From Acidobacteriota bacterium (lineage in GTDB: Bacteria > Acidobacteriota > Holophagae > Holophagales > Holophagaceae), in NCBI GenBank assembly GCA_016213735.1, contig JACQZU010000024.1:142065-206064 (forward strand): a stretch of DNA of 64,000 nucleotides. The letters are read 5' to 3'. The number at the start of each line of letters is the position of its first letter. Within the stretch, counting starts at the first letter, position 1. This document shows, one piece after another, positions 18,269 through 28,327 of the stretch. Under the pieces are notes generated by a model that saw only the letters and a list, made by a program, of their open reading frames with translations, did no database searches and was not told where the DNA came from. The position numbers and the translations under genes are program-made.

Positions 18269-18454
18269 TCAATACTGCGCCCGCCACTGGCTGAGGATCC
18301 AGGCGAGGGTGGGAATCCAGGCAAGGATCAGCAGGAGCCACCAGTCTCGGCACCTGCGGTCCCTCGAAGCCATCCTGCGCCGAAGGACCCCCTCCCGGGT
18401 GCATAGGCCCCCGACCAGGAGTCCCAGGGGGAAGAACCAGGGCGTTCGGATCAC
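18269..18454 (-). CDS. Small membrane protein between kdpC and kdpD
   Basis: A 61-aa frame starting at GTG 18454, which overlaps the kdpC stop as GTGA, and ending TGA 18271-18269, sixteen bases before the proposed TTG start of kdpD. It has two hydrophobic stretches: WFFPLGLLVGGL at about 6-17 and WWLLLILAWIPTLAWIL at about 38-54, separated by an Arg-rich loop (about 24-36). It does not look like KdpF, which is found separately upstream of kdpA. The exact overlap and the position of the next ribosome binding site argue that it is translated. Role unknown; a membrane accessory to KdpFABC or KdpD is a guess from position only. Confidence 0.6.
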   Translation of the reverse strand: MIRTPWFFPLGLLVGGLCTREGVLRRRMASRDRRCRDWWLLLILAWIPTLAWILSQWRAQY

Positions 18455-19035
18455 CGCATGGATTCCAGGGCCAAGTTCAGTTCGAGGACATTCACACAGG
18501 GCTCCCCGATGAACCCGAGGGTCCGATCCCTGGTATGGGCCCGGACCAGGGTCCGAAGCTTTTCGGGATCCAGGTGGCGGACCCGGGCAACCCTTGGCAC
18601 CTGGTAGGCCGCCGCTGCCGGGCTGATGTGGGGGTCCAACCCGCTGGCGGAGGCTGTGACCAGGTCCGCCGGCACGGTCGAAGTGTTGGACGGGTCCGCC
18701 TGGCGAAGGGCCGCGATCCTTCGTTCGGCATGTTTCCTGAGCTCCGGATGGCTGGGAGCCAGGTTGGAGCCCGAGCTGTTGGCGGCGTTCGTCGGCAAGG
18801 GCCGGCCCTCGGCGTCCTGGGTGGCCGAGAGGCGTCCCCAGAAATACCCCGGGTCCTCCGTGTGCTGGCCGATCAGTTCGCTGCCTCGCAGGCGGCCCTC
18901 GCGGACCAGGAGACTGCCACGGGCCTGACGGGGGAAGGCCACCAGCCCGATCCCCGTGACGGACAGGGGGTAGGCCAGCCCGCAGAGGACCGAAAAGGCA
19001 GCGGCGAAGACGAGGGCGGGGCGAAGCAGGGCCAT
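18451..19035 (-). CDS. kdpC: Potassium-transporting ATPase subunit C
   Basis: KdpC is the single-span periplasmic subunit of KdpFABC. The 194-aa protein has an N-terminal membrane anchor (LVFAAAFSVLCGLAYPLSVT at about 8-27), then IGQHTEDPGYFWGRLSAT near 55, NAANSSGSNLAPS near 83, and the signature VPADLVTASASGLDPHISPAAA near 120. Normal family length. It begins seven bases after kdpB ends. Confidence 0.96.
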   Translation of the reverse strand: MALLRPALVFAAAFSVLCGLAYPLSVTGIGLVAFPRQARGSLLVREGRLRGSELIGQHTEDPGYFWGRLSATQDAEGRPLPTNAANSSGSNLAPSHPELRKHAERRIAALRQADPSNTSTVPADLVTASASGLDPHISPAAAAYQVPRVARVRHLDPEKLRTLVRAHTRDRTLGFIGEPCVNVLELNLALESMR

Positions 19036-19042
19036 GGGGTCC

Positions 19043-21139
19043 TCAGGCGAGACGGGTCGCGACCAGGATCAGGTCGATGAGCTTGATGCCCAGGAAGGGC
19101 ACGAGGAGGCCCCCCAGGCCATAGAGCGCCAGGTTCCGCCGGAGGACGGTGCTCGCGCCCAGGGGCTGGTAGGCCACGCCCCGAAGCGCCAGGGGGATGA
19201 GGCAGACGATGATGAGCGCATTGAAGATGACCGCCGAGAGGATGGCGCTTTCGGGACTATGGAGGCCCATGACATTGAGGATGCCCAGCTGGGGGTAGGT
19301 CATCACGAAGGCCGCCGGGATGATGGCGAAATATTTGGCGACGTCATTGGCGATGCTGAAGGTGGTGAGGCTGCCCCGGGTCATGAGCAGTTGCTTGCCG
19401 ATCCGGACGATCTCGATGAGCTTGGTGGGATTGGAGTCGAGGTCCACCATGTTCCCCGCCTCCTTGGCAGCCTGGGTCCCGCTGTTCATGGCCACCGCCA
19501 CGTCGGCCTGGGCCAGGGCCGGGGCGTCGTTGGTGCCGTCGCCGGTCATGGCCACGAGGCGCCCCCCCGCCTGGTACTCCCGGATGAGCTTCAGCTTGGC
19601 CTCCGGGGTGGCCTGGGCCAGGAAATCGTCCACCCCCGCCTCCGCGGCAATGGCCGCGGCGGTCAAGGGGTTGTCCCCCGTGATCATGACGGTCTTGATG
19701 CCCATCTGCCGGAGCTCGGCGAATCGCTCCTTGATTCCGCCCTTCACGATGTCCTTGAGCTGGATGGCCCCCAGGGCCCGGGCCGTTCCGCCCTGGGATT
19801 CTGCCACCACCAGGGGCGTCCCTCCGGCACGGGAGATGGCATCCACCTCGCTCCTCAGGGCTTCGGGAAAGTGCCCGCCCCGCCCGGTCACGTAGGCTTC
19901 GATGGCGTCCACGGCCCCCTTACGGATCTCCCGACCCCCCAGGTCCACCCCGCTCATCCGGGTCTGAGCCGAGAAGGGCACGAAGCGGGCCCCCAGGGTC
20001 CGGAGGTCCCGCTCCCGGAGGCCGTAGCGCTCCTTGGCCAGGACCACGACGCTTCGTCCTTCGGGAGTCTCGTCCGCCAGGCTGGCCAGCTGGGCCGCGT
20101 CGGCCAGGCGGTCCGGGTCCACGCCCGCCACCGGCAGCAGGGCTACCGCCTCCCGGTTCCCGAGGGTGATGGTGCCCGTCTTGTCGAGCAGCAGCACGTC
20201 CACATCCCCCGCCGCCTCCACCGCCCGCCCGGAGGTGGCGATGACGTTGGCCTGCACCATCCGGTCCATGCCGGCAATCCCGATGGCGCTGAGCAGGCCG
20301 CCAATGGTCGTGGGAATGAGGCAGACCAGGAGCGCCACCAGCACGGTGATGGTGACGGGGCTGCCCTGTCCCGCGGCCCTCACGCTGTAGATCGAATAGG
20401 GCAGCAGGGTCGCCGTGGCCAGCAGGAAGATGATGGTGAGGGCCGCCAGGAGGATGTCCAGGGCGATCTCGTTGGGGGTCTTCTGGCGCTTGGCCCCTTC
20501 CACCATGGCGATCATCCGGTCCAGGAAGGTCTCGCCCGGATTGCTGGTGATCCGCACCACGATCCAGTCGGAGAGCACTTGTGTGCCTCCCGTGACGGCG
20601 CTGCGATCCCCCCCGGACTCCCGGATCACCGGCGCCGACTCCCCCGTGATGGCCGCCTCGTTCACGGAGGCGACGCCTTCCACCACTTCCCCGTCCCCGG
20701 GGATGGTGTCCCCGGCCTCCACCAGCACCAGGTCCCCCACCCGCAGGGCCGCGGCCCCCACCGCCTCCCAGTCCCGGCCCGGGACCTTGTCCTTCAGGCG
20801 CTTGGCCCCCACATCCTGCCGGGACCTCCGCAGGCTGTCCGCCTGGGCCTTTCCCCGGCCCTCCGCCATCGCCTCTGCGAAATTGGCGAAGAGCAGCGTG
20901 AACCAGAGCCACAGGGCGATGGCCAGAATGAACCCAGGGCGGGCCTCACCGTGACCCCCCAGGGCCTGAATCCACAGGAGGGTGGTGAGGGCTGAGCCGA
21001 TCCACACCGTGAACATCACGGGATTCCGAAGCTGGTGCAGGGGATTCAGCTTCCGCCCCGCCTCCACCAAGGCGCGACGGAGGATGGGTCCGTGGAAGAG
21101 GCTCAGAGGCTGGGTGGTGGAAGGGGTCGGATGGGTCAT
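19043..21139 (-). CDS. kdpB: Potassium-transporting ATPase subunit B (P-type ATPase)
   Basis: Catalytic subunit of KdpFABC, 698 aa. It shows the P-type ATPase series: [11 protein letters not shown] near 160, the phosphorylated Asp in [13 protein letters not shown] near 305, nucleotide-domain [11 protein letters not shown] near 390, [32 protein letters not shown] near 460 (given as adjoining pieces), and [20 protein letters not shown] near 515. The GDxIP motif ([14 protein letters not shown]) is present near 130. ATG 21139 fits the family N-terminus (…[18 protein letters not shown]). The kdpA stop lies four bases upstream. Confidence 0.97.
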   Translation of the reverse strand: MTHPTPSTTQPLSLFHGPILRRALVEAGRKLNPLHQLRNPVMFTVWIGSALTTLLWIQALGGHGEARPGFILAIALWLWFTLLFANFAEAMAEGRGKAQADSLRRSRQDVGAKRLKDKVPGRDWEAVGAAALRVGDLVLVEAGDTIPGDGEVVEGVASVNEAAITGESAPVIRESGGDRSAVTGGTQVLSDWIVVRITSNPGETFLDRMIAMVEGAKRQKTPNEIALDILLAALTIIFLLATATLLPYSIYSVRAAGQGSPVTITVLVALLVCLIPTTIGGLLSAIGIAGMDRMVQANVIATSGRAVEAAGDVDVLLLDKTGTITLGNREAVALLPVAGVDPDRLADAAQLASLADETPEGRSVVVLAKERYGLRERDLRTLGARFVPFSAQTRMSGVDLGGREIRKGAVDAIEAYVTGRGGHFPEALRSEVDAISRAGGTPLVVAESQGGTARALGAIQLKDIVKGGIKERFAELRQMGIKTVMITGDNPLTAAAIAAEAGVDDFLAQATPEAKLKLIREYQAGGRLVAMTGDGTNDAPALAQADVAVAMNSGTQAAKEAGNMVDLDSNPTKLIEIVRIGKQLLMTRGSLTTFSIANDVAKYFAIIPAAFVMTYPQLGILNVMGLHSPESAILSAVIFNALIIVCLIPLALRGVAYQPLGASTVLRRNLALYGLGGLLVPFLGIKLIDLILVATRLA

Positions 21140-21143
21140 GGGA

Positions 21144-22898
21144 TCACCCCCGAAGGGCCAGGTGTTCGGCGATGGGGCCGAGGGCCAGGGCAGGAAGGAA
21201 GGTGAGGGCACCCACCAGGAGCACCACCGCCACCAGCATCACGACGAAGAGCGGGCCATGGGTGGGCAAGGTTCCGGGGCCGGGAGGGGTGCGCTTCTTC
21301 GAGGCCAGGGAGCCCGCGATGGCCAGTACCGGGAGGAGCGTCCCGAAGCGCCCCAGGAGCATGGCGATCCCGGTGGCCGAGTTGTAAAAGGGGGTGTTTG
21401 CTCCCAGTCCGGCAAAGGCGCTGCCGTTGTTGTTGGAGGCGCTGCTGAAGGCATAGAGGGCCTCGCTGAAACCGTGGGCGCCGGGGTTGGACAGGCTCGC
21501 GAGGGCGGCCGGGAGGAGGACCGCGAGGGCGGTGCCCACCAGCACGGAGGCCGCGGGGATGAGGATCACCAGGGAGGCCATCTTGGTCTCGAAGGCTTCG
21601 ATCTTCTTGCCGAGGTACTCGGGAGTGCGGCCCACCATGAGGCCCGCCATGAACACGGCCAGGATGGCGAAGACGAGCATGGTGTAGAGACCGGAGCCCA
21701 CTCCGCCGAAGACCACTTCCCCCAGCTGCATGAGCAGCAGCGTGACCAGGCCCCCGAGGGGAGTGAAGGAATCGTGCATGCCGTTCACGGCCCCGCAGGA
21801 GGTGCCCGTCGTCGCGGTGGCGTAAAGGGTCGTCCCCGTGATGCCGAAACGGCTCTCCTTGCCCTCCAGGTTTCCGCCGGGGTGCTCGGCTCCAGGCTGG
21901 TCCGCGAGGACCTGGGTCACCGGAAGCCCCCGGAGGGCCGGATTGCCGCGCTGCTCCGCCCAGTGCAGGGCGCCCAGGGCCATGAGGAACAGAAGGGTCA
22001 TGGCGGAAAGCAGCGCCAGGCCCTGTCGGCGATCCCTCACCATCCTGCCGAAGCTGAAGCACAGGCTGGCGGGGATCAACAGGATGCCGAGCACCTGGAG
22101 CAGGCTGGAGAGGGCCGAGGGGTTCTCGAAAGGGTGGGCCGAGTTGCTGTTGAAGAAGCCTCCGCCGTTGGTCCCCAAGATCTTGATGGCCTCCTGGCTG
22201 GCCACGGGCCCCACGGCGAGTACCTGGTGGAGCACCGGCTTTCCGTCGACCCCCTGGATCGGGGAAAGCAGGGTCGCCACGGGGTTCGGCCCCAAGGTCT
22301 GAACGACGCCCAGGGCGATCAGCACCACGGCGAAGAGCATGGACAGGGGCAGAAGGATGTAGAGGGTGATCCTCGTGAGGTCCACCCAGAAGCTGCCCAG
22401 GTTGGTCGCCTTGCGCCGGCGCAATCCCCGGGCCAGGGCGGCCAGCACGGCGATGCCCTTGGCGGCCGAAAGGAAGTTCTGGACCGTCAGGCCCAGCATC
22501 TGGGTGAGATGGCTCATCGTGGATTCGCCGGCGTAGGCCTGCCAGTTGGTGTTGGTGACAAAGCTGAGGGCGGTGTTCAAGGCCACCCCCCAGGGAAGCG
22601 GAGGCTGGCGCTGGGGATTGAAGGGGAGGAGGTGCTGGGTCCGGAAGAGCGCCAGGAGCGCCACCAGGCCCACCCCGCTGAAAACCAGCACCGCGAGGGC
22701 GTAGCCCTTCCAGTCCATCCGGTCCTCCGCCTCGATCCCCGCCAGCCGGTAGAGGCCCCGTTCCAGGGGCTTCACCAAGGGATCCAGGAAGACCGCTTCC
22801 CGCTCGAGGACCCGGCCCATGTACTCCCCCAGGGGCCTGGCCAGGAGAAGCAGGACACCAAGGACCGCCGCGAACTGCAGGAGGCTGTTGAAGGTCAT
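21144..22898 (-). CDS. kdpA: Potassium-transporting ATPase subunit A
   Basis: K+-channel-like subunit of KdpFABC, 584 aa, with about ten membrane helices and four pseudo-repeats of the selectivity filter region: [11 protein letters not shown] near 112, [17 protein letters not shown] near 232, [19 protein letters not shown] near 370 and [22 protein letters not shown] near 485. It starts [25 protein letters not shown]. Its ATG overlaps the kdpF stop (ATGA at 22898-22895). Confidence 0.97.
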   Translation of the reverse strand: MTFNSLLQFAAVLGVLLLLARPLGEYMGRVLEREAVFLDPLVKPLERGLYRLAGIEAEDRMDWKGYALAVLVFSGVGLVALLALFRTQHLLPFNPQRQPPLPWGVALNTALSFVTNTNWQAYAGESTMSHLTQMLGLTVQNFLSAAKGIAVLAALARGLRRRKATNLGSFWVDLTRITLYILLPLSMLFAVVLIALGVVQTLGPNPVATLLSPIQGVDGKPVLHQVLAVGPVASQEAIKILGTNGGGFFNSNSAHPFENPSALSSLLQVLGILLIPASLCFSFGRMVRDRRQGLALLSAMTLLFLMALGALHWAEQRGNPALRGLPVTQVLADQPGAEHPGGNLEGKESRFGITGTTLYATATTGTSCGAVNGMHDSFTPLGGLVTLLLMQLGEVVFGGVGSGLYTMLVFAILAVFMAGLMVGRTPEYLGKKIEAFETKMASLVILIPAASVLVGTALAVLLPAALASLSNPGAHGFSEALYAFSSASNNNGSAFAGLGANTPFYNSATGIAMLLGRFGTLLPVLAIAGSLASKKRTPPGPGTLPTHGPLFVVMLVAVVLLVGALTFLPALALGPIAEHLALRG

Positions 22899-22987
22899 TG
22901 GAACCTCTCCGGCTTCAGCAGGGCAAAGCTGAGGTAGGCCAGAAGGCCCAGGGCCAGCAGTGCGGCGAGGACCGTCATTCCACCCAT
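22895..22987 (-). CDS. kdpF: KdpF small subunit of the Kdp ATPase
   Basis: A 30-aa hydrophobic peptide, MGGMTVLAALLALGLL followed by AYLSFALLKPERF, matching the KdpF pattern of one membrane helix ending in a Y(L/I)xxALL-(K/R)PE(R/K)F-type tail. KdpF stabilises the KdpABC complex in the membrane. The ATG at 22987 has GGAGGG seven bases upstream (the second ATG at 22978 is also possible), and the stop overlaps the kdpA start. It is short enough to be missed by standard gene callers. Confidence 0.88.
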   Translation of the reverse strand: MGGMTVLAALLALGLLAYLSFALLKPERFQ

Positions 22988-23093
22988 CGGGACCCTCCTG
23001 GGATCAGGACGTCCCAGCTTCCGCTCCCCGCTCTCAAGGCGGCGTAGGGATGAAGGCCCCCCGCATCAAGAACGCATCAAGACGGGGCGATCC

Positions 23094-25754
23094 CTACTCC
23101 TTGATCTCGTCCGGCAAGCGCTGCGTCGTGGGCCTGCCCTCCACGGGCAGGGTCACCAGGAATTGGGCCCCGCCCTGGGGCCGCGTGTGGGCTTGGATCC
23201 GCCCCACGTGGGCTTCCACGATGCCGTGGCAGATGGCCAGGCCCAGGCCCCCGCCGGGGCGGCTGGACATGCGGGTGCCTTTCACCAGTTTCTGGAAGAT
23301 GTCGTTTTCCTCGCCCTCGGGGATTCCGGGGCCCCGGTCCGCCACCGCGAAGGTGAGGGTGTCTCCCACGGTCCAGCCCTTGACTTCCACGGGACTGCCC
23401 GGAGGGGAGAAGCGCAAGGCATTGTCCAGCAGGTGGATGAAGACCTCCTCAAGGAGGTCGGGGTCCACCGGGACCGGTGATTCGGGCAGGGAGGCCGAAA
23501 AAGCCCGGCCCTCCAGGGCGGCGGAAAGGGCCTCCTTCGCGCGATCCAGGATGGGCGCCAGCGGGGTCCATGTCTTCTGGATGCGCAGGGCGCCTCGCTC
23601 CAGATCCGTGAGGCGGATGAGGCTGGCCACCAGCCGATGCAGGCGGCGGGCCTCGTGGTGGACGGCGTCCACCTGTTCCCGGCCTTGGCGGCCCCTCATG
23701 GTCACCCGAAGGTCCGCCGCTTGGTCCGAGAGGCTTCGAAGAGGGTTTTCCAGGGAGTGGGCCAGGCTGGCCAGAAGGGCCGTGCGCAGCTCCTCCCGGG
23801 CCATGCGGTCCCGCACCTCCACGCTCTGCTCCGCCAGAAGGGCGCGTTCCAGGGCCAAGGCGGCCTGCCGGGCGAAGGCGTCCAGGAGCTGGCGCTGAGG
23901 GGGGCCGTAGCGCTTGGAGGCCCGGACACCCTTCAGGGCCAGCACCCCCACCGGGCCGGTGCTGCCCAGAAGGGGCAGGTAACAGCCTTCGCAATCCGGA
24001 AAATTCTCCTGGCCGGTGCCGGCTGCGCTGCCGTGCTCGAAGGCCCACTGGGCGGCCTCGGCCTCCAGGCCTTCCGGGCCCGGTCCGTGGTGAAGTCCGA
24101 GCGTTCCGTCCTCCCGCGGGAGGACCACCCGGGCCTCCAGGCCGAAGACCTCCGCGAGGTGCCTGACGGCGACCTCCGTGAGCCGCGAGGAAGCCCCGCC
24201 CCTCGCAAGTTCAAGCCCGAAGCGGAGGAGGGCCTGGGTGCGCTGTTCCCGTTCCAGGGAGAACTTGGCCTGGCGGCGCAGCCGCTCGGACAGCTCGCCC
24301 ACGAGCAGGCCAAGGGCCAGGAGCATGGCCAGGAGGGCCGCATCCAGGATTCCAGAGGGGCGCAGGTGGTAGGCCGGAACCATCCAGATCCAGCGGAAGC
24401 CGAGGGCGGCCAGGAGGCTGGTCAAGAGGCCTGGGTAGCGTCCGAAAGCCGCGGACATGAGCACCACCAGGCCTGCGTAGGCTGCGAAGGCCGGCAGGGG
24501 CGCGAGCCAGGGGGCCAGGCCCAGGAGCAGGAAGGTCAACAGAACTGGGGCCACCAGGCCGGCGAGCATGTTGAGCGCGACGATCGGGGCCTTGGGAATC
24601 TTGAGGGAGTCCCGCGTGCCCTTGCCGGACTCGCCCGCGATGACGAACACATCGATGTCACCGCCCTTGCGGACCAGGTCCTCGAGCACGGACCCGGTGA
24701 GGGCGTCCAGCCAGCGGGAACGGCCGGGCTTGCCGACGACGATCTTGGTGACCTGGCGGCTGCGGGCGAACGAGAGCAGGTCCTCGCTGGCGCGGAGTCC
24801 CGCCTTTTCGATGGTGACCACCTCGCCCCCCAGGTGCTCCGCAAGGCGCAGGTTGGCGTCCAGGCCCTCCCGGGCCTTGAGGCTCCGGGACCAGCGCCGG
24901 CTGCGCTCGACGTACACTGCGATCCAGGGGGCATTCAGGGCCGAAGCCAGCCGCGCGGTGGCCCGGATCAGCTCCGCCGAGGCGCTGCGGGGACCGATGG
25001 CCACCAGGAGCCGCTCTCCCGCGTGCCAGGGTTCCTGGATGGCCTCCTGCTCGCGGTAGCGCTGCAACTCTGCGTCCACCCTCTCGGCGGTCTTGCGAAG
25101 GGCCATCTCCCGGAGGGCCAGGAGGTTGCCTTTCCGGAAGAAGCGGTCCGTGGCGTAGGCGAATTGCTGGGGAAGCCGCGCCTTTCCCTGGCGGTGCCGC
25201 TCCAGCAGTTCCTCCGCGGGCAGGTCCACCAGGTGGATCTCGTCGGCCCTGGCCAGCAGGGCGTCAGGCACCGTGGCGGGCACCTTCAGGCCCGTGATGC
25301 GGGCGACGGCGTCCCGAAGGCTCTCCATGTGGGTGATGTCCACCGCCGCGAAGACATCGATTCCCGCGTCCAGAAGTTCCTGCACGTCCTGCCACCGGTA
25401 GGCGTGGCGGGCGGCCCGGGGGTTGCCCGTGTGCAGGTCCTCCACCAGCACCAGCCCCGGCTTCCGCCGGATGAGGCCTTCCACATCCAGGGTCTCGACC
25501 AGTTCTCCCATGGCCCTCAGCATCCGCGGAGGAAAGGCCTCGAAGGCATCCAGCAGGGAGGCCACCTCCTCCCGACCCCGGGGCCGGACCAGGGTGGCCA
25601 CCACGTCCAGCCCGGCCTTCTGGCGCTCGAAGGCCTCCCGCAGCATGGCGCTGGTGAGTCCCACTCCCGGCGCCGAGCCGAAATAGATCTTCAGCCGCGC
25701 CCTGGGCGGTGATTCCGGTGGCCCTGGGACGGGCTCGGGCGATTTCGGATCCAT
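23094..25754 (-). CDS. KdpD-like histidine kinase with degenerate nucleotide-binding motif
   Basis: An 886-aa paralogue of KdpD placed upstream of kdpF. The full KdpD layout is present: N-terminal KdpD domain, USP domain ([33 protein letters not shown]), four membrane helices (about 400-490), a GAF-like region, dimerisation helix and HATPase_c ([35 protein letters not shown]). The N-terminal Walker A reads [13 protein letters not shown], with Leu in place of the catalytic Lys, and the Walker B-like part is [12 protein letters not shown] instead of VDELAHTN. The phosphoacceptor region is LAHSLENPL: His kept, but the following acidic residue is Ser. There is no response regulator of its own nearby. 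It may sense alongside, or modulate, the canonical KdpD/KdpE. Confidence 0.85.
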   Translation of the reverse strand: MDPKSPEPVPGPPESPPRARLKIYFGSAPGVGLTSAMLREAFERQKAGLDVVATLVRPRGREEVASLLDAFEAFPPRMLRAMGELVETLDVEGLIRRKPGLVLVEDLHTGNPRAARHAYRWQDVQELLDAGIDVFAAVDITHMESLRDAVARITGLKVPATVPDALLARADEIHLVDLPAEELLERHRQGKARLPQQFAYATDRFFRKGNLLALREMALRKTAERVDAELQRYREQEAIQEPWHAGERLLVAIGPRSASAELIRATARLASALNAPWIAVYVERSRRWSRSLKAREGLDANLRLAEHLGGEVVTIEKAGLRASEDLLSFARSRQVTKIVVGKPGRSRWLDALTGSVLEDLVRKGGDIDVFVIAGESGKGTRDSLKIPKAPIVALNMLAGLVAPVLLTFLLLGLAPWLAPLPAFAAYAGLVVLMSAAFGRYPGLLTSLLAALGFRWIWMVPAYHLRPSGILDAALLAMLLALGLLVGELSERLRRQAKFSLEREQRTQALLRFGLELARGGASSRLTEVAVRHLAEVFGLEARVVLPREDGTLGLHHGPGPEGLEAEAAQWAFEHGSAAGTGQENFPDCEGCYLPLLGSTGPVGVLALKGVRASKRYGPPQRQLLDAFARQAALALERALLAEQSVEVRDRMAREELRTALLASLAHSLENPLRSLSDQAADLRVTMRGRQGREQVDAVHHEARRLHRLVASLIRLTDLERGALRIQKTWTPLAPILDRAKEALSAALEGRAFSASLPESPVPVDPDLLEEVFIHLLDNALRFSPPGSPVEVKGWTVGDTLTFAVADRGPGIPEGEENDIFQKLVKGTRMSSRPGGGLGLAICHGIVEAHVGRIQAHTRPQGGAQFLVTLPVEGRPTTQRLPDEIKE

Positions 25755-25843
25755 GCAGGGGACATTATGGGGGGGAATCGGGACCCCCTGGGCCGGCTTC
25801 GAAGAAAATAGGCCCGAGGGCCTGGGCCCTCAGGGGAGTCCCC

Positions 25844-26278
25844 ATGAAATCCCACCGAAAAGTCCTCACCCTCCGCCTTCCGGACCGCACGGGCTTCGTG
25901 AACCTGACCGAGGAGGTGGCCGCAGCCGTCCGGGAGAGCGGGGTGCAGGAGGGGCTGTGCCTGGTGAACTCCATGCACATCACCTCCAGCGTCTTCATCA
26001 ACGACGAGGAGTCCGGGCTCAAGCAGGACTACCTGCGCTGGCTGGAGCGGCTGGCGCCCTTCAATCCCGGCAGCGATCCCAAACAGGGTGGATACCTCCA
26101 CAACCGCACCGGCGAGGACAACGGAGACGCCCACCACAAGCGGCAGGTCATGGGCCGGGAGGTGGTGGTGGCGATCACGAAGGGGAGGTTGGATTTCGGG
26201 CCTTGGGAGCAGATCTTCTACGGCGAGTTCGACGGGCGGCGCGACAAGAGGGTGTTGATCAAGATCCTGGGGGAGTAG
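25844..26278 (+). CDS. yjbQ: YjbQ/UPF0047 family protein
   Basis: A 144-aa protein of the UPF0047 family, annotated in some genomes as secondary thiamine-phosphate synthase because E. coli YjbQ has weak activity of that kind; the physiological role is unsettled. Features: [21 protein letters not shown] near 17, [19 protein letters not shown] near 43 with the conserved His, a second cluster [17 protein letters not shown] near 92, and the terminal [26 protein letters not shown] 25844 has AGGGGAG upstream. The last 24 codons are duplicated downstream after a repeat insertion. Confidence 0.9.
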   Translation: MKSHRKVLTLRLPDRTGFVNLTEEVAAAVRESGVQEGLCLVNSMHITSSVFINDEESGLKQDYLRWLERLAPFNPGSDPKQGGYLHNRTGEDNGDAHHKRQVMGREVVVAITKGRLDFGPWEQIFYGEFDGRRDKRVLIKILGE

Positions 26279-26322
26279 GCCCGAAACTGGCTCGGCCTGG
26301 GCCGCAGGGGATTTCGGGCCCT

Positions 26323-26478
26323 CCGTCTATCGCAGGCTCCACTGGAGCCTGCTCCCAATCGCTTGCTCCTTTGGAGCTGTGCTCTTGGAGGCGGAGCCTC
26401 CCGCCTATCGCAGGCTCCACTGGAGCCTGCTCCCAATCGCTTGCTCCTTCGGAGCTGCGCTCTTGGAGGCGGAGCCTC
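26323..26478. repeat. Two-copy 78-bp tandem repeat built of palindromes
   Basis: Units 26323-26400 and 26401-26478 differ at only a few positions. Each contains small palindromes such as AGGCTCCACTGGAGCCT and GCTCCTTTGGAGC, plus a CTCTTGGAGGCGGAGCCTC tail. They look like REP-type intergenic elements that can form hairpins in RNA. They lie directly between yjbQ and a copy of its 3' end, so the element may have arrived or expanded by slippage or recombination. The 352-base gap from yjbQ to the CDF gene holds only this, the copy below and unassigned sequence. Confidence 0.85.
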
Positions 26479-26552
26479 GGGAGCAGATCTTCTACGGCGA
26501 GTTCGACGGGCGGCGCGACAAGAGGGTGCTGATCAAGATCCTGGGGGAGTAG
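26479..26552 (+). pseudogene. Duplicated 3' fragment of yjbQ
   Basis: Bases 26479-26552 repeat 26205-26278 with one T-to-C difference at a silent position, including the TAG stop; similarity trails off shortly after it. It would encode the last 24 residues of YjbQ (from about [10 protein letters not shown] to KILGE), but it has no start codon and is separated from the gene by the tandem repeat. It is a non-functional partial duplication at a constant 274-base offset. Confidence 0.85.
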
Positions 26553-26630
26553 GCCGGGAAATGGAGACTGGACATTCCAGTCCTGCCATTCCGGGTTTCT
26601 CCCCGCAGGCCCCAGGGAGGCCCCTCGTCC

Positions 26631-27533
26631 TCACTGCTCGTCCGGCTCTACGAAAAGGTGCCGGATCCGGGGGAAGCGCTCCCGGAGGCGGCGCTCCAGG
26701 GTGTTGATGGCCTCCACGAGGGCGTGGCCGCTGCTCTGCTCACGGAAGCGCACCTTGAGGCTCACCATAAGCTGCTCAGGGCCCACAATGACGGCGATGA
26801 GGTGGAGAACCCGGTCTACCTGGGGGTCCTCGTCCACCGCGGCTCGGAGGGCGGCCCGCACCGCCAGGGGCGGGGCCTCGTTCATGAGCAGGCTGGTCAC
26901 CTCCACCCCCACGAAGAGCGCCACGCCGATGAGCACGAGGCCGATGGCGACGCTTCCGACCCCATCCCACACGGGATTGCCCGTGACCATCACCAGCAGG
27001 ACCGCGGCCAGGGCCAGGAGGAGGCCCGCCAGGGCGGCGATGTCCTCCGCCAGCACCACCACCAACTCGGTGCTGGAGGACTGGCGCAGGAAGCGCAGAA
27101 GGGAGCGCCGGCCCCTTTCGCCCTTCGCAGCCTTCAGGGCCCCCGCCAGGGACCAGCCTTCGAGCCCCGAGGCGAAGACCAGGAGGCCCACCGCCCAGCC
27201 CAGGTGGTGGGGGTGCTCCGGGTGGCGGATTTTGGCGAGGCCCTCCGCCACGGAGTAGATGCCTCCCACGCTGAAGAGGAGGAGGGCCACCAGAAAGCTG
27301 GCCACGAAGGCCGCCTGGCCTTTTCCGAGGGGGTGCCGGGCATCGCCGGCCTTCCGGCCCTGGTGCATGCCCAGGAAGAGCAGGAGCTGATTGGCGCAGT
27401 CCGCGAAGGAGTGGATGGCCTCCGTCAGCAGGCTGCTGCTGCGGGTCACCAGGAAGACCGCCACCTTGGACAGCGCGATCCCCAGGTTGGCGGTGAGGGC
27501 CAGGGCAATGGCGCGGGAAGAGGCGGCGGACAT
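26631..27533 (-). CDS. Cation diffusion facilitator family metal exporter
   Basis: A 300-aa CDF-type transporter, which exports divalent metals (Zn, Co, Fe, Mn) by proton antiport. Six membrane helices are visible in the first about 210 residues; the metal site helices read SLLTEAIHSFADCANQLLL near 32 (an HxxxD-type site: AIHSFADC) and LAEDIAALAGLLLAL near 150 (E-D-x-x-A in place of the usual HxxxD), resembling the FieF/ZitB-related ZT_dimer group. A cytoplasmic C-terminal dimerisation domain follows (DPQVDRVLHLIAVIVGPE). ATG 27533 was chosen by homology; the frame stays open far upstream without meaning. The metal cannot be assigned. Confidence 0.85.
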   Translation of the reverse strand: MSAASSRAIALALTANLGIALSKVAVFLVTRSSSLLTEAIHSFADCANQLLLFLGMHQGRKAGDARHPLGKGQAAFVASFLVALLLFSVGGIYSVAEGLAKIRHPEHPHHLGWAVGLLVFASGLEGWSLAGALKAAKGERGRRSLLRFLRQSSSTELVVVLAEDIAALAGLLLALAAVLLVMVTGNPVWDGVGSVAIGLVLIGVALFVGVEVTSLLMNEAPPLAVRAALRAAVDEDPQVDRVLHLIAVIVGPEQLMVSLKVRFREQSSGHALVEAINTLERRLRERFPRIRHLFVEPDEQ

Positions 27534-27610
27534 CCCATCAATGTAGCGGACCCGTTCCCTGGAACGGGCGGGGCCCTCGGCGGTTCCCAAGGGCCATCCC
27601 GCCTTGGGGT

Positions 27611-28327
27611 TCAGCGGCGCTCGAGGTAGACCGTGTCCGGGCGGTCGCCCGGTTGCCTCTCTGTCTCGATGATCTCCACCCGGGCCACCCCGGCGGACAG
27701 GAGGGAGCGCCGAAGGGCTTCCACTCTCGCCGTGCGGACCTGTCCGGGCAGGAGGCGATCGGTGGGGATGGCCAGGATCCAGCGCCCCCCTGCGCCCCAC
27801 TGGGTCACGGCCTGCCGGACCTTGTCGTGGCCCTTGGGGCTGAGGACCCCGTCGTTTTCGAGGAAGTAGATGGGCTCGCGGCGGGTGGGGGCAGCCTGGG
27901 GAAGAGGAGTCGCCGGGGATGATTGGGCCACCGGGGGGGCCCCCGAGGGTGTCTCTCCTCGGGGCAGCAGAAGGCGGAGGTCCGCGGCTTCCTGGACGAT
28001 GGGGAGGAGGGGCAGGCCGTTGGCCCGCACCGGTTCTGCCAGATCTCCTCGCAGGGGGTAGCCCGTCCCCCGGAATTCCAGCACCGCCTCGGCCCGCTCG
28101 TTCCCTGTCCGGAGCACCTTCAGGCGCCCGGGGTCCACCCGCTCTCCACCGCGCCGCAATTGGAGTGTTTCTCCGATCCGCAGGGCCGCCACCCCCTCGC
28201 CCACCAGGACGTAAATGCGCCGGTCGTCCTCGTAGGGCGGCCACCCGCGCCGTTCAACCGCGGCGATGGAGAGTGGCTTGGCTGCCAGCAGGGGCAGACC
28301 CACGGCGAGGAAGAGGGCCATGTTCAT
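27611..28327 (-). CDS. Exported protein of unknown function
   Basis: A 238-aa protein with a likely signal peptide (MNMALFLAVGLPLLAAKPLS). The N-terminal half has an IYVLVGEGVAALRIGETLQL segment that resembles a small beta domain. A Pro/Ala-rich linker (about 130-155) leads to a C-terminal part, IYFLENDGVLSPKGHDKV then LAIPTDRLLPGQVRTARVEALRRSLL, whose pattern (FxxNDxxLSPxG … R..ALR..L) recalls OmpA-C-like domains without a clear peptidoglycan-binding signature. It ends 77 bases before the CDF gene, so the two may be co-transcribed. No firm function. Confidence 0.65.
   Translation of the reverse strand: MNMALFLAVGLPLLAAKPLSIAAVERRGWPPYEDDRRIYVLVGEGVAALRIGETLQLRRGGERVDPGRLKVLRTGNERAEAVLEFRGTGYPLRGDLAEPVRANGLPLLPIVQEAADLRLLLPRGETPSGAPPVAQSSPATPLPQAAPTRREPIYFLENDGVLSPKGHDKVRQAVTQWGAGGRWILAIPTDRLLPGQVRTARVEALRRSLLSAGVARVEIIETERQPGDRPDTVYLERR

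Noticed and set aside
26323..26478. Tandem units considered as a CRISPR array
   Set aside because: There are only two adjacent units with no unique spacers, and no cas genes.
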